Positions 1 to 17,474 of a stretch of DNA of 64,000 bases are shown here, in pieces; positions within the stretch are counted from its first letter, which is position 1, and each line of letters begins with the position of its first letter. A program made the position numbers and the translations under genes. Source of the DNA: Lampris incognitus (Eukaryota > Chordata > Actinopteri > Lampriformes > Lampridae); NCBI RefSeq assembly GCF_029633865.1, contig NC_079214.1, positions 24,129,873-24,193,872 on the forward strand, written 5' to 3'. The notes beneath the pieces are model-generated. The model was given only the letters and a program-made list of their open reading frames with translations, did no database searches and had not been told where the DNA came from.

Positions 1-3325
<3,325 letters not shown>

Positions 3326-3334
3326 TGGTGCTCC

Positions 3335-3700
3335 CTGGGCGGCAAGGTGTTGCAGTGGTTAACGCGGTCATCTCGCAGCAAGAAGGTCCTGGGTTCGAGC
3401 CCCGGGGTTGTCCAACCTCGGGGATCGTCCCAGGCCGTCCTCTGTGTGGAGTTTGCATGTTCTCCCTGTGTCTGCGTGGGTTTCCTCCATGTGCTCCGGT
3501 TTCCTCCCACAGTCCAAAGACATGTAGGTCAGGTGAATCGGCTGTACTAAAGTGTCCCTAGGTGTGAATGTGTCGGCCTTGTGATGGACTGGCTGCCTGC
3601 CCAGGGTGTCTCCCCACCTGCCACCCAATGACTGCTGGGATGGGCTCCAGCATCCCACGACCCTGGTTGGGATAGGCAGCTTGGATAATGGATGGATGGA
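3335..3700 (+). mobile_element. Full-length tRNA-derived SINE with target duplication
   Basis: The head is tRNA-like, with an A-box region near 3352-3366 and a B box (gggttcgagcccc) near 3390-3402. A body and a tail ending in (ATGG)n follow. The 9-bp sequence TGGTGCTCC flanks it on both sides (3326-3334 and 3701-3709), as expected for target-primed insertion. The body resembles the widespread teleost AFC-type SINEs. The exact subfamily is not assigned. Confidence 0.85.
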
Positions 3701-3709
3701 TGGTGCTCC

Positions 3710-5090
3710 ACGCTGAAAAATGTCAAATACTCTGATTATGTTAAATCCTAGTAAAAGGTCAATGTTATGCTAAATTCATCTTTTGAAAAGTTGAATGTAG
3801 TGATATAATGACACTCATGGAATATGTCGTGATGACAAGATGATAAATATACTGGTAGCTGTAATGTTACTTGCAAAGATATTTTTTTCCCCAGGTATTT
3901 TGACTCCCCTGACCCAGATTGGTTAAATCTGGTATCATCTGATGTCACAAACGTGAGCCATGCTAGCTCAGCACCTGTGGGCAGTTTTAACGGAAAAGTG
4001 AATTAAGTGCTCTTTTAGCATGCTTATGCATCATTGTGTTAGAAGCAGGACATAGTACAGCACTTAAAAGGTAAAACATGCACGTGAGCGTCAGACTACA
4101 AGATCAGAAATGTGGGTAATTGAGGCAAGGCCTCACTCCCCTCGCTCTTTAGGCACCCTTTTAACTGTGTAATAGTGAGGGGGCTCCAACAGAGTATGGT
4201 TGGTGTCTAGCAGGTACAAACTCAATGATATCTAATTTAAGTGTTTTGTCAATAAGCTCATTTCATAGAAAGATCGAGAAGCTCTCTTTGACTTGATTTA
4301 GCACCTTTTTTAGTTTAACAGCCTCTTTCCACAGAAGCTGTTAGGAAATTTATATGAGCCAGATTAATTGCTGAGTAAAGTGTCCATGTCTTTCCCTGCC
4401 CATTGGCTGTGATGGATCGGTAGTACATTAATGACCCTGCTGTTGGAAGGGCTATAAATTCATCATGGCTGTAATTACAAATATGTATTTGTTTCCTCAT
4501 CATTATTTATGGTGCATTCAATCCCTGTGAGTCAATGGAGTATTGATGTTAGTGAATAGCTTAGCCCCTGTCAAAAAGCATTACAAGGATAATTTTCGTT
4601 TCCCTCAGAAAACTTAGTTGTTGAAAAGCTGCCTAGCATGGAAGAGAGATTCATCATAATATGTTTCGGGAGGTTTAGCTTTTTTAAGGATTTCCATTGT
4701 TAAAAGGTACAGCCTGTTGAAATAGCCATGTTTGTCTGTGTGATAGGCTATCGCTTATATAGAAAAGCCTATTTTCACATGTGTAACTCATTAAAGCCAC
4801 TCTACATTAAATGTTGCAGACTGTGTTGGTAGTAAACTTTGCTGTGCAAGTAAAAAGTTTTGCACAGGAGTGAATTTAGCGCTTTTATCTCAACTATATA
4901 GCTTTTGTAAAAAGCAGATGATGTTAAGGCCTACTGAAATAGACAGTTCTTTTATGCAGGGTTATTCATAAAGGAAATGTTAAACGAACATTTTGGTAGA
5001 TGAGCTAATGGCAAAAATATGTAAATGTTAGCTTTATGGGTATCTGTTTCTGGATTTCAACTTAAATACTTGCAACCTCAGCAAGTAGTG
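3710..5090. other. No recognised gene
   Basis: AT-rich noncoding sequence. No coding similarity, RNA gene or transposon terminus was recognised. Confidence 0.5.
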
Positions 5091-5095
5091 AAAAT

Positions 5096-5147
<52 letters not shown>
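5091..5147. repeat. (AT)n(GT)n compound microsatellite
   Basis: A short AT run passes directly into a GT run. Confidence 0.95.
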
Positions 5148-5153
<6 letters not shown>

Positions 5154-5231
5154 CAAAGATGACAGACAAATTGACTTCACAGCTACAGTGTCAACCATCT
5201 TTGATTGCATCACAATATAATTATGGTTATG

Positions 5232-7160
<1,929 letters not shown>

Positions 7161-7164
7161 CAAT

Positions 7165-9170
7165 GTGTGTGTGTGGGGGGGGGGGCGGTTATTTTTGGGT
7201 CTATATGTATATACGTATACTATAGTATGTGTGTGTGTTCAGCAGTTTTAGCTTTTATTCTGTAGGATAGTCAAAATAGGCAGGAAACACGGGGTGAAGA
7301 GAGCAGGTGAAGACATGTCGCAAAGGTACAGAGCCAGATTCAATCAAACCCTGGGATGCTGCAACCAGGCTTGAGCCTACATGGTTTCCGCTTAACTGAT
7401 TAAACCGCCAAGTAACCTTGGAAGATATTTTTTTAAAGCAGCATTAAGTGATTCATAACTGCTAGATGGCAGACAGTAGTGTTACATTGATTTCAAAAAG
7501 CTCACAACTAAGCCGCTGCTCATTCCTCATGTTTTTGTCTATACAGGGTTTTACAAACAGCATGCTTGCAATCTATTTTTTACTTGGAACGTGCTCAACA
7601 AAAGGAGAGGAAGCAAGCATCATAGCTTAACATGCCTACTGAAGAGACGTAATACCCAACAAAATAATCAACCTACTTAGCATTGTTGACTTTACTGTGT
7701 TGGCACTATAAACAAGTTTCTTCACCAGGCAGTCTCTCTTTGTTTGACTCTTAGCTATTTTGCACTAAACAGGTAGCAGTAGTGTTCACACAAGCTGAAC
7801 ATTAAGGAACGCTATATGGGTGTTGATTATCAGCAGGATTGGCAGCACTAGCAATCCTTTCACATAAGGGAGTCATTTGATTCACTGTTAATATCAAAAA
7901 TATTGCTTGATGCAGCTTTCCTAACTGATACTACACAGTGTGCATGGGAGAAGAACAGTTTTCATGTGTTGACGGTGCCTTTGATCAAAAGGCTTGGGTG
8001 TAGTAGCGAAAATTAAGCTCCAATGTTATGTAAGAGGATTTACATAATAATGAAGAGACAGACACAGACTGTATACCATTCACTATCTTCAGTGTTGAGC
8101 CTTGATTCTATAGCTGGGTGAACTGTTTCCCCTTCTCAAGTAGGTAAGTTTTCATCTTTGTGCATAAACAAGGAATTATATCTCATATGTTGATCTTCAA
8201 AAAGGATGAGGTATAAAACGCAAAGGAATGTATTCACTTGGCATTTCTTTGGTGCTAGCATTGAAATTAAGTATAAGGCAAACACTTGGCCTAAGATTAG
8301 TGTGAAGTATGGCGGAGCCAGAAAAAGCTAAATGTGCCAGGGACTTCCTTGAAAGAATCACATGAGAGATTTTATGGAGGTCTCAAAAATAATTTTGCTG
8401 TACAGCTTTCCCTGTGTGCATTTTTTTCTTAACCTTTAATGATGTAATAGCATACATGAAATGAAAATGCCTCTGTAATTCCTACCAAAAACTGGAACTA
8501 AGACATGCATGATGTGTTTCATTTGTTATCAAAACCAGAAAAGACTTCTTTTGATGGCCATTTAGGTGATAGTAGCACTACCACAAATGTGCGTTTTCAT
8601 TATTTTTTTAACTGAAAGTGAATCTTTTTCTCAAATTAACTACAAAATCGCTGGACAACACAGGCACTTGTTTATTTGCCAGACTAGCAAAGGATCCTTA
8701 CTATAAAATCTGACATTACTAAAACGTCTAATTTGTTTGATAATGAAGTAGCAGAGTTTTAGTTACCAGCCAGGCCTACAAGGCAGGATAGGCCACTGGG
8801 GTACATGTGTGGTAAAGACAATCCCGATTCAACAATGTAAAACAAACTTTGTGGTGTATAAGCAGGTTTAATTGTGAAAGACAGCCCCATTCCTCTGCCA
8901 ACATTAATAGTTGTGTAATTATCACAAATATCAATATTGCTTAAGCATCTTTGTGTTACTGATGGCTATTTGATTGCCAAATATGTCTCGCTGTGAAACT
9001 TCAGTGTGCCATTGGAGTGTGTCTGTAGCTGCTACATAGCAGCCAATACTTTAACCCTCTGTGGGGTCCAGGAGAATTTGCCTGAATACCCCCATGTAAT
9101 TTTCACTCTCAGTAATGTCCTAGTTTGATAGTCACCGTAAGAATTTCCCATGTTTCTGTTATGTGTGCAG
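7165..9170. other. No recognised gene
   Basis: Noncoding, AT-rich. No ORF resembling a known family and no recognised repeat was seen. Confidence 0.45.
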
Positions 9171-9293
9171 GCAGTGAAGAAACCATTCAATACCTGGAAG
9201 AGCCAGCTCTGGGAAAGCTTACCAGTACATCAAGCGCTGGGAAGATTGACAGGATGCCCAGCCACTTGGCCATTTCCTGGTGAATGGATTAGA
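9171..9293 (+). other. glce: Candidate 5' noncoding exon of glce
   Basis: A 123-bp block is preceded by a pyrimidine-rich acceptor (ttctgttatgtgtgcag, ending at 9170) and followed by a good donor (gattagag then gttagt). It is less AT-rich than its surroundings. Vertebrate glce genes have noncoding exons far upstream of the coding start, so a 5' UTR exon is possible. No transcript evidence is available and the link to glce is inference. If real, the following intron would be about 22.5 kb. Confidence 0.35.
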
Positions 9294-10316
9294 GGTTAGT
9301 ACTTGTGCAACCCGAGTCTTATAATTGCTCCATGATGATCTTAAAAGCTTCAATTAAAAGGTACTCCCGTCTCTCTTATAAGCTTAGATGAGTAAACATA
9401 GCCTGTCACAGCTCTCCTTAAATCCTTCATTTGCTTTTCTTCTCGTCACTATATGAAATTTAATAGCATAAAGAAAAAGGCAACTCTTTGAACATGCTCT
9501 GGATTCATTAGCTTGTATCACAGTGGTAATTGGATGTCTGCTTGGTAAGAGACTTGTTTGACTTTAAAGACACTGAACTAAGCCTTAGCCAACATATAAC
9601 AGCTTTGTGGCGCCCACATAACCTCTGGGGTATGGTAGTTTTTTTTGTTTTGTTTTTTTTCATACACATACCCGCTTATGACAGGATAAAAAACGTAAGC
9701 CTGGGTATTTGTCACAAACATATTTCTATTTATAACTTTTTGTCCTATTCAGTTACCTCTTGTCAGTTCTCTTGAATTTGTAGTTTTCATAAGGCTACAG
9801 AAGCTAGCTACTTTTTGCCTTGACCTCCATCTAAAGTTAAGCTTAAAGGTCTTTGTAATGTTATGCATAAAGGTTTTCATTATGGTTTTTTAAAAGTGTT
9901 TACATTTTCTCTGTCGTCTCTCCTCCATTTAATTAGGAGTATGCTTAATCCCTCCATGGGCCTTTGTCATAAGCTTTTTGGTAATGACCTGCTTAATCCC
10001 CCCACTTCAGATAAAGTGTATAGGTGCATTAACTTAAAGCAATTTCCTCTTTTCACCCACTGACTCAAAGTGATTGAACAATATTTTCATTCTTGAGCAA
10101 CAGTATGAATTTATATATTTGTTTGTGTAAATCTGTTAACCAAGCACCATTGGGTCTATTCAGCAACATAGGAAGGAAGGTGTCTATGTCTCATTTTCAG
10201 GTCTGGAAGCGTAGCAGGTTGTTAAGTTCTAGTTATGTTTTGGCAGGTGTGATGGCAGGTGAGACAGACCTATATGTTTGATGCTTTTTTTCACCTTGGC
10301 TGTGATAACATGGGGC
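9294..10316. other. No recognised gene
   Basis: AT-rich noncoding sequence with T-runs near 9640-9660. No family was recognised. Confidence 0.45.
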
Positions 10317-10697
10317 AACATGGGGGCCCAGTGGTTAGCACTGTTGCGTCACAGAATGAAGGTCCTGGGTACGAACCCCAGGCCATCCCAGGCTATGACA
10401 GGTCCTTTCTGTGTGGAGTTTGCGTGTTCTCCCCGTGTCTGCATGGGTTTCCTCCGGGTTCTCCGGTCCCCTCCCCACCCCCCACCCCCCACCATAAAAA
10501 GACTTGCATAAATTAATTCTCCAGTCTGTGCTTCTGACTGAGGCATGGCAAGAAGTACTGGAGTTGGTCACCGGGCACTGTGTGGCGGCTGCCCACTGGT
10601 TCTAGCTACAGTATGTGTTGGGATGGGTTAAATGCAAAGGATGAATTTCCCCACAGGGATCAATAAAGTATATCTTATCTTATCTTATCTTATCTTA
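10317..10697 (+). mobile_element. tRNA-derived SINE with (TTATC)n tail
   Basis: The tRNA-like head (cccagtggttagcactgttg; B-box-like gggtacgaacccc) resembles that of the 3335 copy. The 3' end differs: ggctgcccactg, then gggttaaatgcaaag, a cacagggatcaataaagtat block, and a TTATC pentanucleotide tail. The same tail family occurs at 21545-21690 and 27200-27262. Confidence 0.85.
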
Positions 10698-11527
10698 AGT
10701 AAGTACAGACGATGTCAGCTCTGATATTAACTGAAAAATTGATCAGTGCCTTTGAAATTTTACCTGCTTACTGTTGGACACGCCTTTAATTGTATGATTT
10801 TCTTTATGACACACTACTTATTGTATCTAAATCCTCTGCCCTTGTACTTCTAAAGTAAATTTCATTTCTGCTTATTAATACTTAATTGATCTCAGGGTAA
10901 TTACCGGCTGCTCTGGTCAGTGTAGTGCAAGATATTACTTTGGTAAGCTTTGTCAAAAGTGCTTTATCTTTTTCACGATATCAGCTTCATCCCAAGGCAT
11001 GTGATAATAATGTAGCCTACCTCCACAAAGAAATTTGAAGTCAAATCTGTCTGTTCATTAGTGTACAGTAACATTTTAGAATATAAAAAAACCTGCAGAA
11101 ACCCAACTGCCAACAAAAGATTAAAAACCTTGAAAGGCTATTGAATTTGTACTCAAGCTTTCTGCAAATTAAAGAGAAACTGGCATTTTTGTTGTTTGAC
11201 TTATTATTAAATTATTGACTCAGGAAAAGCCTCGTCTCTCAAGACTCAATTCAACATTTGAAAATCCAAGTCCATTGGTATTGTAAATGAGCAATGATTA
11301 CAAGTCTCTGTATTCAGCAATATCCTTGCATTGACAACCAGATATGGCTTCTATCTGCCTAACTCCTCCGCATGACATTGAACTACTAATCTTACCACCA
11401 TGAGCTATGAAAGGGGAGGTAAATAACTATAGACAAAAGTCAAGTACTGTCACCAAGCAGTGATGGGATTTTTGTTGAAGATCTTCTTCAAATTAAAATC
11501 TGCCCATCCTGAATTACTGTTGATATC
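10698..11527. other. No recognised gene
   Basis: AT-rich noncoding DNA with no recognised feature. Confidence 0.45.
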
Positions 11528-12503
11528 TTGGTCATTTTGTCTGTGAATGTTCTCCTTCATCCAGGTCATGGTTATCCAAAGGAGTTGAATCAGGTGCAAC
11601 TGGACTTGGTATATATCCGTGAAGACGTTTCGTCACTCATCCAAGAGGCTTCCTCAGTTCGTGCCTTTCTGACTAGACCAAGCTAGTCTGACTGGCTGGT
11701 GATGAGACTCAGTATTTATCCTCTATGAGTCGTTGTCAGAGCTATTGATATGCGTGGCTCTTTGTGATCAGATGTTTACCAACGCCCGTTGTTAACAGAG
11801 CCATAGATATGCGTGGCTCTTTTGTGTACCGATGTTATGGCCGTGCAGGTCGTTATCGGAGCTACTGATATGCGTGGCTTTCCTGTGCTCCGATGTCCAG
11901 CCGGGCCCGTCGCCATCGGAACTATTGATTTGCATTTGTTTAGTAGCGACGGTCGTTGGGGTTGTTAATTTCTACTTCATTGTTCAGTGGTCACGAGAGT
12001 CGTTGGAGTCGTTAGTGACCGACTGTTGTTCTTGGAGGCTAGGCTTCTTGAGTCTCCTGGGTAGAGATGAAAGGACGGCATTGTAAGTGGGAGATAGGTG
12101 GTGTCGCAGACGACCTCCTCTTTTGAGGGATGGTTTTTCCAGTTTCGCATAGATGGCTTCCTTCACCCCTCTTTCAAACCATCTATCTTCTCTGTCCAAA
12201 ATGTGTACGTTGCTGTCCTCGAAGGAGTGTGTCTTCTCCTTTAGGTGTAGATAGACTGCTGAGTCTTGTCCGGAGGAGTTTGGCCTTCTGTGTTGGGCCA
12301 TCCGTTTGTGTAGTGGTTGTTTGGTTTCTCCTATGTATAGGTCAGTGCAATCCTCATTGCATTGGTCATTTTGTGTCTGTGAATGTTCTCATTCATCCAG
12401 GTCATGGTTAAGAGGAAGCCTCTTGGATGAGAGGCGAAATGTCTTCACGGATATATACCAAGTCCAGTTGCACTTGATTCAACTCCTTTGGATTGGTCAT
12501 TTT
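11528..12503 (-). mobile_element. Penelope-like retroelement fragment (GIY-YIG endonuclease end)
   Basis: On the - strand the sequence from about 12361 down to 12050 translates to the C-terminal endonuclease region of Penelope-like elements. It has a GIY-YIG-type start (TDLYIGETKQPLHKRMAQHR), then SSGQDSAVYLHLKEK, then REDRWFERGVKEAIY, then LRHHLSPTYNAVL. The reverse transcriptase is missing because the copy is 5'-truncated at about 12361. The flanks carry an inverted terminal block (11572-11660 against 12410-12492). The 11-bp sequence TTGGTCATTTT occurs three times, at 11528-11538, 12362-12372 and 12493-12503, marking the outer edges and one internal junction. Confidence 0.85.
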
Positions 12504-12619
12504 ACTATTCCTCAATATGGCAATGGCCAGGTAACTTAAAGGTAGACCGTGTAGGATCTTCCTAAAAATCAATTTAGAAACTCATACAAACATAACCCCT
12601 TTCAATCATCACTTATGAC

Positions 12620-13060
12620 CCAGTAGACGTGTGTGGCGGTGTCTGTATCTGCAGAGACCCTGTCCTCCGCCTGTATTGTATTTTTCTTATTTTGCTTTGT
12701 ACGGGACGCTTCTGGGCATTAACCTTTGGGCAGCAGGACTCTAAAAATGTTACAACCAGGTGCCAGATCAAGACTGTAAGCACGCATCCAAGAGGAAGTT
12801 ATGACAGTGGTGGACACAGCGCTGAAAAGATGTAAATATATCGAGGCGAAATGGGACAAAGCTCGTTCCAAAACGAGAGTGAATCTGGGGTTGGCTTTCA
12901 CCTACTGGTGAGCACTGAAGGAGAGGATGGGGATGATGAGCGATGCGGAGTTGGCCTGTACACTGGGAATTGTTCTGGCAACAGCAGTCAGGGGGCATGT
13001 CCTTCTGATGTCATTGAGCTGGGGAGGAAGGGCCAACTTTGAATGTTGTGTTTACAAACT
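12620..13060 (+). pseudogene. Decayed coding remnant, possibly from a THAP/transposon-derived family
   Basis: One + frame from about 12810 to 12990 reads ALKRCKYIEAKWDKARSKTR, then VNLGLAFTYW, a stop, then ALKERMGMMSDAELACTL. This resembles a motif common in fish transposon-derived and THAP-type proteins (a VNIGxAFxRWRxLKE block followed by SDAELA). The in-frame stop replaces the expected Arg codon. No complete ORF or termini were found. The family name is from memory and uncertain. Confidence 0.4.
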
Positions 13061-13204
13061 CCAACCGACAAATGCTGCTCGTTCTACCTTTTAAGTTTCA
13101 TAGTTTCTGAACGTTCAGTAAACTTTTCTTCAAGAAGCCCTTTGTGGTGAGTTGAAGGATGCTCACAAAATGTAAAAATAAATTATAGATTACTAACCAA
13201 GAGA

Positions 13205-13390
13205 AAAATTCGAAACGACTGCATTTCTATAGCGCTTTCCAAGTCAGAGGACTCGGTGCTTTACACAAAATGGCTACATTACATATATTACGGGTGGCTT
13301 CAGAGGGATTTGAACCCCTTATTTTTGGCAGTATCAGTGCCATGCTCAGTGTATATTCTGCCATAACACAAGGCCACTCCAGTGACTGAG
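13205..13390 (-). repeat. Possible SINE or LINE tail fragment
   Basis: The block has the tctatagcgctttccaag pattern typical of fish non-LTR 3' tails read in reverse, and an agggatttgaacccc segment resembling a tRNA B box in reverse. Boundaries are uncertain. Confidence 0.4.
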
Positions 13391-14528
13391 GTACACAGGA
13401 CCATTATTAGGCTACACAGGATTTTAGGCTAAGTCATTTTGCTTACAACCAAAAGGTGAAAAAACCCATCAGTTGTCATTTGAGGCTGAATATGATGGAA
13501 TCACCAATCAGTATCGCTCTTGTCATTCTGAGTTTAGTAACTGTCTATTGCTTATTTGGCATTGATAAGTTAATTTCTGTTTTAGAGAATAATCTAACCC
13601 TATGGCAGCTGGATGTGGTACAAAACAGCACAGTCCTACATTACGGCTATATTAGTCCCAGTACCAATCACATAGGCTAATTCTTGCCAAAATTATTCAA
13701 GCGTTAAGCTTAAGCTCTACAATCTAACTCGACTGTCGAGGGCCAACAAGCCCCATGAGACATGGCTCTAATAATATTTACAGCAATGTCTCAGACAAAC
13801 CCACCCTATTGAAAAGTACAGTTAGATGTGTTGAATTCATCGGAGCATAATATCTACTTGATTAAAAATATGCAGTAGTAGTAGTAGTAGTAGTAGGTAG
13901 TAGTAGTAGTAATATCCTTGTAAATATGGTTTGCATTCAGTTTCTCCCCAAAATGGATTGTGTGTCCTTGAGGTCTAAAAAGATGATAAATTTACTTCTT
14001 GCTTCGTAAAACATTTGCAAGACTTTTTTTAAAAATGTTTTGAAAGTTGCATAGTTTACACCAGTGAGGATATGGCGCATTTCTGCCATCAACTGTTGAA
14101 TTGCATGAAACTTAGTGAAACAAGTGTTAACTCTCCCCTCCGACCGCAGCTTTCTCCACCTAGGAAGATCCTCACCAATATTTACCATCATTTCTTTCTT
14201 TGTCCTTTTGTTTTCTCCATTATGCTGTCAGGTTTATGTTTCTGTGTTTTAGTTGCAGCTGCTTCACCTCCTGTGGGTAATTTTTTCCCCCTAAATCAAA
14301 CTATTATTACATGATTAGTGAAACAAAACAATGTATAGAATAAGTCAAACTAATAATATGCTTGGGGTAAAACAAAAAAACACATGAAATGAATACATTT
14401 TTTTCATGTTTTAACAGCTTATTTTGTTATTACATTCAGCTACAGTGGAAATATATTGCTTAAGATCAACAAACAGTCCAGCAAATCCTGGCTTATTTGC
14501 AAATTTGGACTTACGGATGTAGAATGTA
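13391..14528. other. No recognised gene; small (AGT)n microsatellite inside
   Basis: An AGT microsatellite lies at about 13874-13912. The remaining sequence is AT-rich, with short ORFs that I do not recognise. Confidence 0.5.
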
Positions 14529-14536
14529 GTTATCAC

Positions 14537-15184
14537 CAGTGTTGGGAGGGTTACTTTTAAAATGTATTCCGCTACAGATTACACAATACATGCCATGAAA
14601 TGTAATTTGTAACATATTCTGTTAGATTACTCAATGTGAGTAACGTATTCTAAATACTTTGGATTACTTTAACATTTTCTTACATTTTGTGTAACAGTAT
14701 ATGTAGCATTCACACAATACTACTTACTTGAGTAGACTATTCTGTTTCTTCTATTGTATCAACTGTCTGAATGCATTTGAGTTACCTTAAATAACAAAGG
14801 CTAGAAGAGTATGTAAACACAGAAGATCTATGATTTTTTTTTATATGGTTAAAAAAAAGAGAACTTTTCCATGCCCTTTTCTTTATTTCCATAGCTGTTA
14901 GAATGAAAAACCTTAGACAAAAGTGAAAATATAGCATACTGTTTTACTGAATTTACTGTTGAACTAACGTTTAGGTATCACTTTCACTGCCTTTTGTGTC
15001 ACAATCCTCTTAAAATAAGAATGGCACCAAAGAAAACAATTTAAGTAATCCATTAATTTCAAGAATGTAACTGTATTCTGAATACCATAAATTTAAATTG
15101 TAACTGTATTTGAATACAGTTACTCCTATTTAGTATTCTAAATACGTAACGCTGCTACATGTATTCCATTTCTTCCCAACACTG
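14537..15184. mobile_element. Nonautonomous hAT-type DNA transposon
   Basis: The ends form short inverted repeats: CAGTGTTGGG at 14537-14546 and its complement CCCAACACTG at 15175-15184. Eight-bp flanking duplications are GTTATCAC (14529-14536) and GTTACCAC (15185-15192), one mismatch apart. An 8-bp target duplication with a CAGTG-type end is the hAT pattern. The interior has no transposase ORF. It carries repeated motifs around attactttaa and gtaactgtatt. Confidence 0.8.
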
Positions 15185-15192
15185 GTTACCAC

Positions 15193-15763
15193 ATATAGTT
15201 ATCACTGTTATACTGATCAACCGCTTACACTGATCAAAAGTCACTCGATGTAATTATTCCTCTATAGTCTATTAACACTGTTTAAACAATCTGATTGTTG
15301 TGATCAAAACATCCACTTAAAGTGATCATTTTAGGTCTTTCAAATTGTGCAATAGAAAAATTACATTATGTTTAAAACTAAGGAAATTCAGCTAATTTAA
15401 TGTTAAAATGTTTTATAATTTTTTCACGTACTCTCATGATACTTAATGACACTACCTCTGCTCTGAAAATCTGATTGAAATCACAAGACGGTCTAAAGAC
15501 CATAGGCTTACGCTCATTTTTAGGCCTCGGCTTTTGTTATTAAGAATGTACTTTAGATAATGCTAAGCAATGTTTCTGTAACCTCTTGTCCATTTTTTAA
15601 TTTCTGTTCGGAGCATTTGTGGCAGTAAAATCACCAACTGTGGGCTGTCTTTCAGTCAATTAAATCTAGTAAAATACAGATAATTTTGTTTTGTTACATT
15701 ATATTTATTTATAATGTGTACAATTGGATAAAAAAAAAAACTTCCGTCACTTTCCACTGTAGC
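15193..15763. other. No recognised gene
   Basis: AT-rich spacer between two DNA transposons. Nothing recognised. Confidence 0.5.
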
Positions 15764-15765
15764 TA

Positions 15766-17391
15766 CAGTGCATCCAGAAAGTATTCACAGCCCTTCACTT
15801 TCCTCACATTTTGTTATGTTACAGCCTTATTCCAAAATGGATTAAATTCCTTTTTTTCCTCATCAATCTCCATACAATACCCCATAATGACAAAGCGAAA
15901 AAAGGTTTTGTAGAAATTTTTGCAAATTTATTAAAAATAAAAAACTGATATTGCATGCACATAAGTATTCACACCCTTTACTCAGTACTTGGTTGAGGCA
16001 CCCTTGGCAGCGATTACAGCCTTAAGTCTTCTCGGGTATGAAGCTACAAGCTTGGCACACCTATATTTGGGGTATTTCTCCTATTCTTCTCTGCAGATCC
16101 TCTCGAGCTCTGTAAGGTTAAATGGGGAGCGTCGCTGCATAGCTATTTTTAGGTCTTTCCAGAGATGTTCAATGGGGTTCAAGTCTGGGCTCTGGCCGGG
16201 CCACTCAAGGACATCCCGAAGCCACTCCTTCGTTGTCTTGGCTGTGTGCTTCGGGTCGTTGTCGTATTGAAAGGTAAACCTTTCGCCCCAGTCTGAGGTC
16301 CTGAGCGCTCTGGAGCAGGTTTTCATCAAGGATCTCTCTGTACTTTGCTCCATTCATCTTTCCCTTGATCCTGACTATTCTCCCAGTTTCTGCCGCTGAA
16401 AAACATCCCCACAGCATGATGCTGGCACCACCATGTTTCACTGTAGGGATGGTATTAGCAAGGTGATGAGAGGTGCCTGGTTTCCTCCAGACGTGACGTT
16501 TGGCATTCAGGCCAAAGAGTTCAATCTTGGTTTCATCAGACCAGAGAATCTTGTTTCTCATGGTCTAAGAGTCCTTAAGGTGCTTTCTGGCAAACTCCAA
16601 GTGGGCTGTCATGTGCCTTTTACTGAGCAGAGGCTTCTGTCTAGTCACTACCATGAAGGCCTGATTGGTGGAGTGCTGCAGAGATGGTAGTCCTTCTGGA
16701 GGGTTCTCCCATCTCCACAGAGGAATGCTGGAGCTCGTGTCAGAGTGACCATCGGGTTCTTGGTCACCTCCCTGACCAAGGCCCTTATCTCCCGATTGCT
16801 CAGTTTGGCTGGGCGGCCAGCTCTAGGACGAATCCTGGTGGATCCAAACTTCTTCAATTTACGAATGATGGAGACCACTGTGCTCTTCAGGACCTTCAAA
16901 GCTGTAGAAATTTTTTTGTACCTTTCCCCAGATCTGTGCCTCGATACAATCCTGTCTCGGAGGTCCACAGAAGATTCCTTTGACTTCATGGCTTGGTTTC
17001 TGCTCTGACATGCACTGTCAACAGTGGGACCTTATATAGACAGGTGTGTGCCTTTCCAAATCATGTCCAATCAATTGAATTTACTACAGGTGGACTCCAA
17101 TCAAGATGTAGAAACATCTCAAGGATGATCAGTGGAAACAGGATGAACCTGAGCTCAATTTTGAGTGTCATAGCAAAGGGTGTGAATACTTGTGTACATG
17201 CAGTATTTCAGTTTTTTTATTTTTAATACATTTTCAAAAGTTTCTACAAAACCTTTTTCACTTTGTCATTATGGGGTATTGTGTGTAGATTGATGAGAAA
17301 AAAAAAGGAATTTAATCCATTTTGGAATAAGGCTGTAACATAACAAAATGAGGGGAAAGTGAAGGGGTGTGAATACTTTCCGGATGCACTG
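15766..17391 (-). mobile_element. Complete-length Tc1-like transposon, transposase broken
   Basis: The element runs from CAGTGCATCC to its complement GGATGCACTG and is flanked by TA on both sides (15764-15765 and 17392-17393), the Tc1/mariner target. The inverted repeats are about 200 bp in IR/DR layout, with aagtattcacacccttt repeated internally near 15962. Length is 1626 bp, usual for fish Tc1. The transposase lies on the - strand in at least three frames. Confidence 0.92.
16081..16989 (-). pseudogene. Tc1-like transposase, frameshifted
   Basis: Three consecutive - strand pieces together cover the enzyme. 16989-16648 holds the helix-turn-helix N-terminus (SKESSVDLRDRIVSRHRSGE, then RAGRPAKLSNREI). 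16561-16205 holds [11 protein letters not shown] and [15 protein letters not shown]. 16353-16081 holds [12 protein letters not shown] and [11 protein letters not shown]. The three catalytic acidic positions (DD34E) are visible but lie in different frames, so at least two frameshifts separate them. It is inside the element at 15766-17391 and is not expected to give active protein. Confidence 0.88.
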
Positions 17392-17474
17392 TATATTGGT
17401 TAGATAAAACTTTGCTTTATAGCCTGTCCTGATTGATGCATCCAAATAAAACACAGTAAGGCCACGATCTTCCT

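Noticed and set aside
12130..12411. + strand ORF over the Penelope fragment
   Set aside because: The recognised protein similarity is on the - strand. This is its shadow.
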